Shown here: positions 1 to 5,397 of the stretch, piece after piece | Layout of the letters: each line of letters opens with the position of its first letter | Position numbering within the stretch: the stretch's first letter is position 1 | DNA from: Streptosporangiaceae bacterium | GTDB taxonomy: Bacteria; Actinomycetota; Actinomycetes; Streptosporangiales; Streptosporangiaceae | Reading direction: 5' to 3' | Length of the DNA: 5,397 nucleotides | Assembly: GCA_030041195.1 (NCBI GenBank) | Contig: JASHOI010000609.1 | Span: 1 to 5,397 of the forward strand | Program-made: the position numbers and the translations under genes | The notes under the pieces: model-generated | Told to the model about the DNA's origin: nothing | Database searches by the model: none | What the model saw: only the letters and a program-made list of their open reading frames with translations

Positions 1-1445
1 GTGCCGCCGTGCCGCACGCCCAGGTCGGCGAGGGCCGCCCCGGCGGCCCAGGCGCCGCACATGCCGTGCACGCCGCCGCCGGGCGGGGTGGACGCGGAGC
101 ACAGGTACACGCCGGGCAGCGCGGTGCGGTACGGGTTCCACCGCGGCGTGGGCCGCAACACGGTCTGCCACAGCGTGCCGGCCCCGGCGGTGATGTCGCC
201 GCCGATGTAGTTGGGGTTGTACCGCTCCATGTCGGCGGCGGTGCGCACCGACCGGGCCAGGATCAGGTCGCGGAACCCGGGCGCGAACCGCTCGATCTGC
301 GCCTCGATCCGCGCGGACATGTCCACGTCCGAGCCGCGCGGCACGTGGCAGTAACCCCACAGCGTGTGCTGCCCGGCCGGGGCCCGGCCGGGATCGACCA
401 CGCCCGCCTGGGCGACCAGGCAGAACGGGCGCTCCGGGTGGCGCCCGGCGCTCACCTCGGCCTCGCAGGCCGCGACCTCGGCGAACGTGCCGCCGAGGTG
501 CACGGTGCCGGCCTCCCGGCACGCCGCGGCCTGCCACGGCACCGGCCCGCCGAGCGCCCAGTCGACCTTGCAGACGCCCGGGCCGTACCGGAACCGCTGC
601 AGCGCCCGGCGTGACCGGGACGGGAGCCGGTCACCCGCGAGCGCGACGAACTGGCGCGGGGTCACGTCGAGCAGCACCGCGCGGGCCGGCGGCAGATCGC
701 CGAGCGACGTCACCCAGCGGCCGGTCTCCAGCCGGCCGCCCAGCGAGGTGAGCTCGGTGACCAGCGCGTCGGTCAGCCGCGCGCTGCCGCCCTCGACGAA
801 GGGCCAGCCCACCGTGTGCGCGATCATCAGGAACAGCAGCCCGAACGCGCTGGTCAGCGGGCTGGTGAGCGGCTGCATGGTGTGCGCGGCGGTGCCCGCG
901 AGCAGGCTCTTCGCCTCGTCGCCGCGAAACCGCCGGGACAGCACGCTCGCTGGCAGCAGGCCCTCGGCACCGAATCTGGCCATGGCCAGCGGGTGCCCGG
1001 GAAGCGTCCGCCCCACCGGCCCGAGCACGGTCGGCAGGATCAGCGGCAGGTCCCGCGCCAGCGGCCCGAGCAGCTGCCGGTACGCGCGGCCGTCGGGCCC
1101 GAGACCGGCGGCGGTCTCGTCGACCGAGCCGGCGACCGCGGCGGCGCGGCCGCCGTCCAGCGGGTGGGCGAAGGCCACCTTCGGTGTCAGCAGCCTGACC
1201 CCGAAGGTGGCCAGGTCGGTGCCGGTGAAGAACGGCGACGCGCCGGCCAGCGGGTGCACCGACGAGCAGACGTCGTGCCAGAACCCCGGCAGCGTGAGCT
1301 CCTCGGTCCTGCAGCCGCCGCCCGGCCGGGCCGCCCCCTCGATCACGCGCACGGACAGGCCGGCCCTGGCCATGGTGAGCGCCGCGGCGAGCCCGTTGGG
1401 CCCGGAACCGACCACGACCGCGTCCGCGCCGCCGCTAGAGCTCAA
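1..1445 (-). CDS. FAD-dependent oxidoreductase, phytoene desaturase-like (C-terminus cut by window edge)
   Basis: The open frame gives 481 residues with no stop before the left edge. Residues 10-18 (VVVGSGPNG) form the dinucleotide-binding glycine motif, followed by an acidic residue at the end of strand 2 (E36) and an RPGGGCRT segment at 40-47. This is the N-terminal FAD-binding pattern of the NAD(P)/FAD oxidoreductase family that includes CrtI-type phytoene desaturases and retinol saturase-like proteins (COG1233 group). Near the end, the LPGVYLCSAS segment followed by PGGGVHGMCG matches the family's C-terminal FAD-binding signature, so probably only a few residues are missing. The role would be a flavin-dependent redox reaction on a lipophilic substrate; the substrate cannot be read, and no carotenoid genes are visible. 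The start is a TTG: an in-frame TGA lies 27 nt upstream, no ATG or GTG lies between, and GGAGGG sits 8 nt before it. It overlaps the preceding hydrolase gene by 11 bp, indicating translational coupling. Family call is strong; function is open. Confidence 0.9.
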   Translation of the reverse strand, partial: MSSSGGADAVVVGSGPNGLAAALTMARAGLSVRVIEGAARPGGGCRTEELTLPGFWHDVCSSVHPLAGASPFFTGTDLATFGVRLLTPKVAFAHPLDGGRAAAVAGSVDETAAGLGPDGRAYRQLLGPLARDLPLILPTVLGPVGRTLPGHPLAMARFGAEGLLPASVLSRRFRGDEAKSLLAGTAAHTMQPLTSPLTSAFGLLFLMIAHTVGWPFVEGGSARLTDALVTELTSLGGRLETGRWVTSLGDLPPARAVLLDVTPRQFVALAGDRLPSRSRRALQRFRYGPGVCKVDWALGGPVPWQAAACREAGTVHLGGTFAEVAACEAEVSAGRHPERPFCLVAQAGVVDPGRAPAGQHTLWGYCHVPRGSDVDMSARIEAQIERFAPGFRDLILARSVRTAADMERYNPNYIGGDITAGAGTLWQTVLRPTPRWNPYRTALPGVYLCSASTPPGGGVHGMCGAWAAGAALADLGVRHGG

Positions 1446-2304
1446 GGATCCCGCCCTCCGCGGCCACGATCACCTCGGGCGGGGTGGGGCGGCCCGGGAC
1501 CTCGGCAGGGACCGCCGCGACCCAGCTGGCAAGCCGGTCCAGCTCGGCGTCGGTGCGGCTCGGCTTGTGGTGGGTCAGCACGACCCGCCGTGCCGCGGCC
1601 CGCCGGCCAAGGCCGATCGCGTAGTCGACCGCCGCGTGCCCGAAGAAGGCCTCGGCCGCGACCTCGTCGGCGAACAGGCACGCGTCGTGCAGCAGCAGGC
1701 CGACCTCGCTGGCGAGCTCGAGCGCGGCCGCGTGATACTCGCCCCATCCCTCGGGCCCCGGACCGAGCAGGGTCGGGCAGTGGTCGGGCAGGTACGCGAT
1801 CGCTCCCGAGGAGTCGCTGACCCGGTAGCCGAGCGTCGCGCCGCCCTTGTGCGGGATCGCCCGCGCCTCGATCGTGAAGCCCTCGGCCTTCAGCGTCCCT
1901 GGTGCGACGGTGCCGAACGTCCAGTCGCCGAGCAGCCCGCTCGGCGGGATCGGGAAGTGCGGCGGCGACATGCCCTTGGCCAGCGCCTGCTCCGCGCTCG
2001 CGCCGTCTTCCTGCTCGGGCAGCAGCAGGCTCACCCGCGATCCCTCGCGGTCGCCGCCGGCGAAGAACGGCAGCCCGTGCACGTGGTCCCAGTGCAGGTG
2101 GGTGAGCAGGATCGTGCCGTCGAACGGCTGGCCGCCGAGCAGCGGGGTGACCCGCCGCAGGCCGGTGCCGGCGTCGAGGACCAGCGACGGCCTGGCGGCG
2201 TCGTCGTGGGCGATGGCCACGCACGAGGTGTGGCCGCCGTAGCGCACGAACTCGGCGCCGGGCGCCGGGGTGGAGCCGCGGACCCCACAGAGATACAGGC
2301 GCAC
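1435..2304 (-). CDS. Metallo-beta-lactamase-fold metal-dependent hydrolase
   Basis: This 289-aa protein opens with RLYLCGVRGSTPAPG and RYGGHTSC, the N-terminal signature of a widespread MBL-fold family related to PhnP and RNase Z-like phosphodiesterases. The metal site is visible: H69-x-H71-x-D73-H74 (THLHWDH), H152 (IPHKGG), D207 in LLLHDA, and H245/H246 in LTHHKPSRTD. An LPDHCP segment (172-177) corresponds to the region seen in PhnP-like proteins. It is a cytosolic di-metal hydrolase by family; no signal peptide is seen. The substrate is unknown, but a phosphodiester or cyclic nucleotide is plausible given the neighbour. The same frame stays open upstream to 2601, but that stretch reads the cyclic-nucleotide gene in another frame and looks like no protein. 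The GTG at 2304 fits the family N-terminus and has AGGA 8 nt upstream, overlapping the preceding stop codon. Intergenic spacing to the upstream gene is 10 bp; the downstream gene overlaps its 3' end. Confidence 0.9.
   Translation of the reverse strand: MRLYLCGVRGSTPAPGAEFVRYGGHTSCVAIAHDDAARPSLVLDAGTGLRRVTPLLGGQPFDGTILLTHLHWDHVHGLPFFAGGDREGSRVSLLLPEQEDGASAEQALAKGMSPPHFPIPPSGLLGDWTFGTVAPGTLKAEGFTIEARAIPHKGGATLGYRVSDSSGAIAYLPDHCPTLLGPGPEGWGEYHAAALELASEVGLLLHDACLFADEVAAEAFFGHAAVDYAIGLGRRAAARRVVLTHHKPSRTDAELDRLASWVAAVPAEVPGRPTPPEVIVAAEGGILEL
1454..1459 (-). promoter_or_regulatory. Ribosome binding site GGAGGG for the oxidoreductase TTG start
   Basis: GGAGGG lies inside the end of the upstream hydrolase gene, 8 nt before the TTG at 1445. 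It decides the start, because the frame is closed by a TGA just upstream and has no other usual start codon. Confidence 0.7.
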
Positions 2305-2312
2305 CCAGGTGA

Positions 2313-2316
2313 TCCT
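2313..2316 (-). promoter_or_regulatory. Ribosome binding site AGGA for the MBL hydrolase GTG start
   Basis: AGGA lies 8 nt upstream of the GTG at 2304 and overlaps the TAG stop of the preceding gene. It supports 2304 over the much longer open frame that reaches 2601. Confidence 0.5.
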
Positions 2317-3331
2317 ATGCCCGTGCTCCTGCCTGCCCGGAGTCTTCCCTCCGGTGCCCGCCGGACAGCTCCTGCAGCGCGGCCCGGTCGAGCGCGGCGG
2401 CGTCGACCGAGGCCACCCGGCACGCGGTGACCGCGACCAGCGTCGAGGTCCGGGTCCCGCCCTCCAGGTGGGCGCGCTCCCCCAGCATGGCCCCGGGCCC
2501 GTACTCGGCCAGCCGCTCCCCGTCCCGCTCGACCCGCAGCACACCGTCGAGCAGCAGGTAGACGTCGGCGCCCGGCTCACCCTGGCGCACCAGCACCTCA
2601 CCGGCGGACAGCCGCCGGATGCCGGGCCTGGCCCCGCCGTGCATGAGCTGGACGGACAGGTCCCGTTCCAGCGCCGTCCCCACGGCGGTGACCAGGGCCC
2701 TGGAGTCCTCGTCGCCCCACGGCGTGTGCCGCCCGAACGACCTGCGGTACCAGTCGGCGAAGTCGGTCAGCCCGGACTTGTGCGAGAGCGCGCCCTTCGC
2801 GTCGTAGAACCAGTGCCGCGGGAACGGGCTGGCGCCGGGCACGCTGGACTCGGCCGTCCCGTCCGCGCGCAGCGTGAGCGACAGCGTCGTCCACACCAGC
2901 GGCGCCTGCCACTGCACGAACGGCTTGCGGCGCACCCGCCGCGGCGCTGGCATCCCGGTCCGGCCCCCGACGGTCTGCACGAACCGGACCCACCCGTCGC
3001 CGCGTTCCGGCTCCCGCTGGATGTCGGGGAGCTTGACCGCCTGGAAGCGGTGGCTCAGCGCGCCGAGCCGGACGGTGGTCGAGCCCATCACGCCTCCGCC
3101 GCCGTAGCCGCAGCCGGTGATGGTGCCCGTGCCGTCCACCTCGACCCAGGCCCGCAGCACGTTCGCGAACCGGAACTTGTCCGTCGTGCGGAGCGCCTCG
3201 AGGTCGTCGATCCGGTCCGGCGGCGGGTCGTCGTAGTGCGTGAACCCGGCGTCGAAGGCCACCCGGGTTCCCCCGCTGACCGCCTCGGACGGGATCCAGG
3301 AAAGAGAGGTGATGCAGCTTTCGTATCGCAT
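2315..3331 (-). CDS. Cyclic nucleotide-binding domain protein without HTH
   Basis: This protein is 338 aa long. Residues 237-325 form a cyclic-nucleotide-binding (CAP_ED) domain: IRRLSAGEVLVRQGEPG, then VYLLLDGVLRVE, then a phosphate-binding cassette GAMLGERAHLEGG with RTST, carrying the expected Glu and Arg. Only about a dozen residues follow (HRREDSGQAGARA), so there is no helix-turn-helix and no sign of DNA binding as in Crp. The N-terminal 230 residues have no domain I can name. They contain conserved-looking blocks such as FDAGFTHYDDPPPD, GDGWVRFVQT and GASPFPRHWFYDA, and resemble an actinobacterial family often found next to this type of MBL hydrolase (from memory, not searched). The ATG at 3331 begins MRYESCITSLSWIPSE, which fits that family; the open frame runs on to 3541 but is overlapped there by the pentapeptide gene. 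No Shine-Dalgarno motif precedes the ATG, so initiation may be leaderless or weak. It is probably a cytosolic nucleotide sensor acting with the hydrolase encoded 10 bp downstream. Confidence 0.87.
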   Translation of the reverse strand: MRYESCITSLSWIPSEAVSGGTRVAFDAGFTHYDDPPPDRIDDLEALRTTDKFRFANVLRAWVEVDGTGTITGCGYGGGGVMGSTTVRLGALSHRFQAVKLPDIQREPERGDGWVRFVQTVGGRTGMPAPRRVRRKPFVQWQAPLVWTTLSLTLRADGTAESSVPGASPFPRHWFYDAKGALSHKSGLTDFADWYRRSFGRHTPWGDEDSRALVTAVGTALERDLSVQLMHGGARPGIRRLSAGEVLVRQGEPGADVYLLLDGVLRVERDGERLAEYGPGAMLGERAHLEGGTRTSTLVAVTACRVASVDAAALDRAALQELSGGHRREDSGQAGARA

Positions 3332-3339
3332 GCAGCGAT
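3325..3339. repeat. Short inverted repeat over the start codon of the cyclic nucleotide-binding gene
   Basis: ATCGC at 3325-3329 and GCGAT at 3335-3339 are exact inverted arms around a 5-nt centre that contains the ATG. It could be an operator half-site pair or a small mRNA hairpin at the start. Five-base arms are short enough to arise by chance in GC-rich DNA. Confidence 0.3.
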
Positions 3340-3384
3340 CGTGGCGCGGCCGCGCTGCCGCGGGCCAGGATGGTGGCAGGCGTC

Positions 3385-3404
3385 TGGTGGTGTACCTACC
3401 ACCA
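3385..3404. promoter_or_regulatory. Inverted repeat in the 85-bp gap: possible operator or weak terminator
   Basis: TGGTGGT (3385-3391) and ACCACCA (3398-3404) are exact 7-bp inverted arms around a 6-bp spacer. The repeat starts 12 nt after the stop of the upstream pentapeptide gene and ends 53 nt before the ATG of the cyclic nucleotide-binding gene. Arms with an N6 spacer have the geometry of a Crp-family operator, though the arm sequence is not the TGTGA consensus. Read as RNA it makes a 7-bp hairpin without a U-tract, so it could instead be an actinobacterial-type terminator. I could not recognise a convincing -10/-35 pair in this gap. Confidence 0.45.
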
Positions 3405-3416
3405 CGGTCGCCGCGC

Positions 3417-4088
3417 CTACTGCCTGACCTCCACCAGGGGCGCGCCATGGTCAGCGAACCACCGCTGCAGTTCGGCGCCATCCAGCAGTTGCGGCATTTG
3501 CTCACCGACGTCGGCCGGCCCGTCGACCGTGCCGGAGGCACCCTCCACGCGACAGCCCGCGATCCGTGCCCTCTGCAACGCGGTCGTCAGGATCTTGTGG
3601 CCGAAGACGCACCCACGCAGGTCGGCGTCTCGCAGATCCGCGCCGGAGAGCGTTGTGCTGCCGAACCGAGCCTTGGACAGGTCCGCGCGGCGGAAGTCGG
3701 CCCTTTCGAACTCCGACCGATCCAGCACCGCGGCGCAAAAGGCGGCGTCCTGTGCGTCGCACTCACGCCCCTGTGCCTTTCGCAGGTTGGAGTGCGACAG
3801 GTTCGCGCCGCGCAGCGTCGCCCGGTTCAGCCAGGCGCCAGCCAGGTCTGTGCCGACGAGGCTGACCCCGGAGAGGTTAGCCTGGCTGAGTTCCGCCTCC
3901 AAAAGTTCAAGCCCCGACAGGTCGGCCCCGGTGAAATCGAGGTTCTCTGCGTCGAGCACCGATAGGACGTCTGGGGAGTCGGGCGGCAGTTCGCTGAGAT
4001 ACACCTCCAGCGCATGCCGTGCGGCTGGATCATCGGGCCAATGGAGGACATCCTCGCGGGAGCGGCCGTATGTGATCATCGCCGTCAT
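3417..4088 (-). CDS. Pentapeptide-repeat protein, second copy (candidate immunity protein)
   Basis: This 223-aa protein has three parts: an N-terminal cap (1-49), a pentapeptide-repeat region of A(D/N)LXX type, and a C-terminal tail (about 180-223). The first repeat block (50-104) has about 11 pentads, for example ADLSG, ANLSG, TDLAG and ANLSH. An irregular stretch at 105-114 (AQGRECDAQD) interrupts it, and a second block of 10 or more pentads follows (SEFER, ADFRR, ADLSK, ADLRD, ADLRG). Such repeats fold into a right-handed square beta-helix; by hand count about 35 acidic against 22 Arg/Lys residues make it net negative. Known relatives of the fold (MfpA, Qnr) mimic DNA and protect gyrase. 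Here the place directly after a nuclease-like toxin suggests a toxin inhibitor instead. It has no signal peptide, so it should stay in the cytosol. The ATG at 4088 gives exactly the length of the upstream paralogue; a GGGGCGG lies 8 nt before it. An in-frame ATG at 4079 is a possible alternative start. Confidence 0.9.
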   Translation of the reverse strand: MTAMITYGRSREDVLHWPDDPAARHALEVYLSELPPDSPDVLSVLDAENLDFTGADLSGLELLEAELSQANLSGVSLVGTDLAGAWLNRATLRGANLSHSNLRKAQGRECDAQDAAFCAAVLDRSEFERADFRRADLSKARFGSTTLSGADLRDADLRGCVFGHKILTTALQRARIAGCRVEGASGTVDGPADVGEQMPQLLDGAELQRWFADHGAPLVEVRQ

Positions 4089-4110
4089 GCCCCGGGCCGC
4101 CCCGCCGCCG

Positions 4111-4782
4111 CTACTGCCTGACCTCGACCAGCGGCGCGCCGTGGTCGGCGAACCACCGCCGCAGCTCGTCCCCGTCGAGCAGTTGCGGCGTGTGCGCACC
4201 CACGTCGGCCGGTCCGCGGACTGTGCCCGTGGCGTCCTCCACGCGGCAGTCCGCGATCCGGGCCCTCCGCAACCTGGTCGACAGGATCTCGTGGCCGAAG
4301 ACGCAGGCACGCAGGTCGGCACCTCGCAGATCCGCGTCCGAGAGCGATCCCCTGCCGAACCGGGCTTTAGACAAGTCGGCCTGGCGGAAATCGGCGCGCG
4401 CGAAATCGGACCGGTCAAGGACCGCGCCACGGAAAGTCGCGCCCTGGGCGTCGCACTGACGTCCCTCTGCCTTCCGCAGGTTGGCGTCCGACAGATTAGC
4501 GCCGCGCAGCGTTGCCCCGTTCAGCCACGCGCCGAAGAGGTCCGTGCCCACCAGGCTGACGCCTGCCAAGTTGGCCTCGATCAGCATCGCGCCCGGGAGT
4601 GCGAGCCCCGACAGGTCGGCTCCGGTGAAGTTCAGACCTTGGGCGTCAAGCTCAGACAGGACGTCCTGGGAGTCGGGCGGCAGCGAAACGAGATAGGCCT
4701 CCAGCGCCTCCCGCGCTACCGGGTCGTCGGGCCACCGGACCACATCCTCGGAGGTCCGGCCGTACGTGGTCACTGGCCCCAC
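4111..4782 (-). CDS. Pentapeptide-repeat protein, first copy (candidate immunity protein)
   Basis: This is a 223-aa paralogue of the next gene, about 74% identical by hand alignment (166 of 223) with no gap. It has the same layout: an N-terminal cap with the EDV and WPDDP segments, a block of about 11 pentads (ADLSG, ANLAG, TDLFG, ANLSD), a break at KAEGRQCDAQG, a second block (SDFAR, ADFRQ, ADLSK, ADLRG, ADLRA), and a C-terminal tail ending ELRRWFADHGAPLVEVRQ. The GTG at 4782 has AGGGG 8 nt upstream and overlaps the toxin stop codon region by 13 bp, so translation is likely coupled to the toxin. A GTG at 4773 has no well-placed ribosome site. Being first after the toxin, this copy is the better candidate for the cognate immunity protein; the second may be a diverged or broader copy. 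A role as a gyrase protector of the MfpA/Qnr kind cannot be excluded from sequence alone. Confidence 0.9.
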   Translation of the reverse strand: MGPVTTYGRTSEDVVRWPDDPVAREALEAYLVSLPPDSQDVLSELDAQGLNFTGADLSGLALPGAMLIEANLAGVSLVGTDLFGAWLNGATLRGANLSDANLRKAEGRQCDAQGATFRGAVLDRSDFARADFRQADLSKARFGRGSLSDADLRGADLRACVFGHEILSTRLRRARIADCRVEDATGTVRGPADVGAHTPQLLDGDELRRWFADHGAPLVEVRQ

Positions 4783-5397
4783 AGTACTCGCCCCTGCCAG
4801 GAGGGATTGTCCGCGACGACCTGCTGCAACTGAGCCAGTCTGGCAGCTGACATGCCGTCGGGGTCGAGCAGGACGTTTTCTCTATCCGCCAGCGAATCGT
4901 TGATCATTTCAGTGAAATCCTGCGTGCTCTGGGGGTTGGGAATTGGCGTGCCCGCACCCTGCGAGGCAGTGCTGGGCCGGAGATCGGGTGAGCTCTTGAT
5001 GTCCCAGCGCTGGCCGTTGCCGTCCACGAAGTCGCCCTGATCCTCCCCGCCCGGGCCGAGCTCCGGCCGGGTCAACGGCCCGTCGACCAGCCCGTCGGCC
5101 TCCGCCTGGACGGCTACCTTCGCCTCTTGCAGGGACTTGGCCGTGACCTGGCCGCCGTGGGCGGAATCCTGCGCCAGCTCATTGACGTACTGGTCGTATT
5201 CGGGGGTTCCGGGCGTCAGCTGAGGGTCTGGGGTGCTGGCGGGCTCGGCGGACCCGCCGCTGGTGTTGAGGGGGTCGACTCTGTCGTCGCCTGCGGCGTG
5301 GCCGCCGAGGTCGGCCGCGGACGCCAGCGCCAGGCCGGTGCCGGCCACCACGCCGGCGGCGGACACCGCGTCCAGGGCGACGCCGGCCGGCGCCAGG
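4770..5397 (-). CDS. C-terminal part of a polymorphic toxin with putative REase-fold nuclease domain (N-terminus cut by window edge)
   Basis: The frame is open to the right edge and gives 208 residues plus stop; the true start is outside the window. Residues 1-30 are Ala/Gly/Val/Leu-rich (LAPAGVALDAVSAAG, then AGTGLALASAADL), like the central hydrophobic part of actinobacterial secreted toxins. A low-complexity linker follows (SGGSAEPASTPDPQLTPGTPE, about 46-66). The C-terminal domain has HGGQVTAKSLQEAKVAVQAE, then GDFVDGNGQRWDIKS (121-135), then FTEMINDSLADRENVLLDPDGMS and a final QGRVLWGQ. An Asp ahead of a W-D-I-K motif fits a PD-(D/E)xK restriction-endonuclease-like active site, with the second Asp and Lys at 132 and 134. 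The ending resembles CdiA/Rhs/T7SS-delivered nuclease toxins of this fold (from memory). A DNA or RNA target cannot be told. The next gene overlaps its stop by 13 bp, as immunity genes commonly do. Parts of this domain are lower in G/C than the downstream genes. A secretion role is inferred, since the trafficking region is not in view. Confidence 0.75.
   Translation of the reverse strand, partial: LAPAGVALDAVSAAGVVAGTGLALASAADLGGHAAGDDRVDPLNTSGGSAEPASTPDPQLTPGTPEYDQYVNELAQDSAHGGQVTAKSLQEAKVAVQAEADGLVDGPLTRPELGPGGEDQGDFVDGNGQRWDIKSSPDLRPSTASQGAGTPIPNPQSTQDFTEMINDSLADRENVLLDPDGMSAARLAQLQQVVADNPSWQGRVLWGQ
4791..4795 (-). promoter_or_regulatory. Ribosome binding site AGGGG for the first pentapeptide-repeat gene
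   Basis: AGGGG lies within the last codons of the toxin gene, 8 nt before the GTG at 4782. It favours that start over the in-frame GTG at 4773 and supports translational coupling to the toxin. Confidence 0.5.

Larger units (their letters stand above)
3417..4782 (-). repeat. Tandem gene duplication of the pentapeptide-repeat gene (two 672-bp units)
   Basis: Units 3417-4088 and 4111-4782 have identical length and align without a gap from start to stop codon. The 3' ends are nearly identical at DNA level (both begin, on the plus strand, ctactgcctgacct). The last 15 residues are the same in both proteins. The 22-bp spacer between the units is almost pure G/C. Confidence 0.9.

Noticed and set aside
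364..2430. Long plus-strand open frame of 688 codons
   Set aside because: It runs antisense to the oxidoreductase, hydrolase and part of the sensor gene, which all show clear family motifs. Its own translation is low-complexity Arg/Pro/Ala, typical of a GC-rich shadow frame.
2305..2601. Upstream extension of the MBL hydrolase frame
   Set aside because: It overlaps the 3' end of the sensor gene in another frame, gives Cys/Ser/Arg-rich sequence, and the family N-terminus begins at 2304.
2315..3331. Annotation as a Crp/Fnr transcription regulator
   Set aside because: The nucleotide-binding domain is present, but almost no sequence follows it and no helix-turn-helix is seen.
2270..3427. Plus-strand open frame of 385 codons
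   Set aside because: It is antisense to the cyclic nucleotide-binding gene and has shadow-type composition.
3332..3541. Upstream extension of the cyclic nucleotide-binding frame
   Set aside because: It runs into the pentapeptide gene and its sequence looks like noncoding frame; the family-like N-terminus begins at the ATG at 3331.
3417..4782. Repeats as a possible CRISPR array
   Set aside because: The short repeated units are codons of pentapeptide repeats in two open genes, with no constant direct repeat and spacer pattern.
3370..4833. Plus-strand open frame of 487 codons with internal similarity
   Set aside because: The internal repeat only mirrors the duplicated pentapeptide genes on the other strand; the product resembles no known protein.

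Overview
High-GC DNA (one sample line in the first gene is 73% G/C), with actinobacterial-type protein families and GTG/TTG starts. It most likely comes from a filamentous or related actinomycete; genus and species cannot be read from the window. All six genes lie on the minus strand and are packed tightly, so reading order runs from high to low coordinates. Two genes are cut by the window edges.

Region A (about 3417-5397) looks like a polymorphic toxin module. It begins with the C-terminal 208 residues of a larger protein. This part has a Gly/Ala-rich hydrophobic segment, a Pro/Ser/Thr-rich linker and a C-terminal domain with a WDIK motif typical of restriction-endonuclease-fold toxins. Two tandem pentapeptide-repeat genes follow. 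They are the same length (223 aa) and about 74% identical without gaps. The first overlaps the toxin stop by 13 bp and the second follows after 22 bp. The simplest reading is a secreted nuclease toxin followed by duplicated immunity proteins with a beta-helix fold. The pairing is inferred from position, coupling and fold; nothing in the sequence proves it.

Region B (3332-3416) is an 85-bp gap with a 7-bp-arm inverted repeat. It separates the toxin module from the next group and is the only real intergenic space in the window.

Region C (1-3331) is a compact three-gene set. It holds a 338-aa protein with a C-terminal cyclic-nucleotide-binding domain and no helix-turn-helix, a 289-aa metallo-beta-lactamase-fold hydrolase, and an FAD-dependent phytoene-desaturase-like oxidoreductase that runs off the left edge. 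Spacings of 10 bp and an 11-bp overlap suggest one transcript. The first two genes look like a conserved actinobacterial pair in which a nucleotide-sensing protein is made together with a metal-dependent hydrolase; the substrate is unknown.

No RNA gene, mobile element, CRISPR array or clear terminator with a U-tract was seen.
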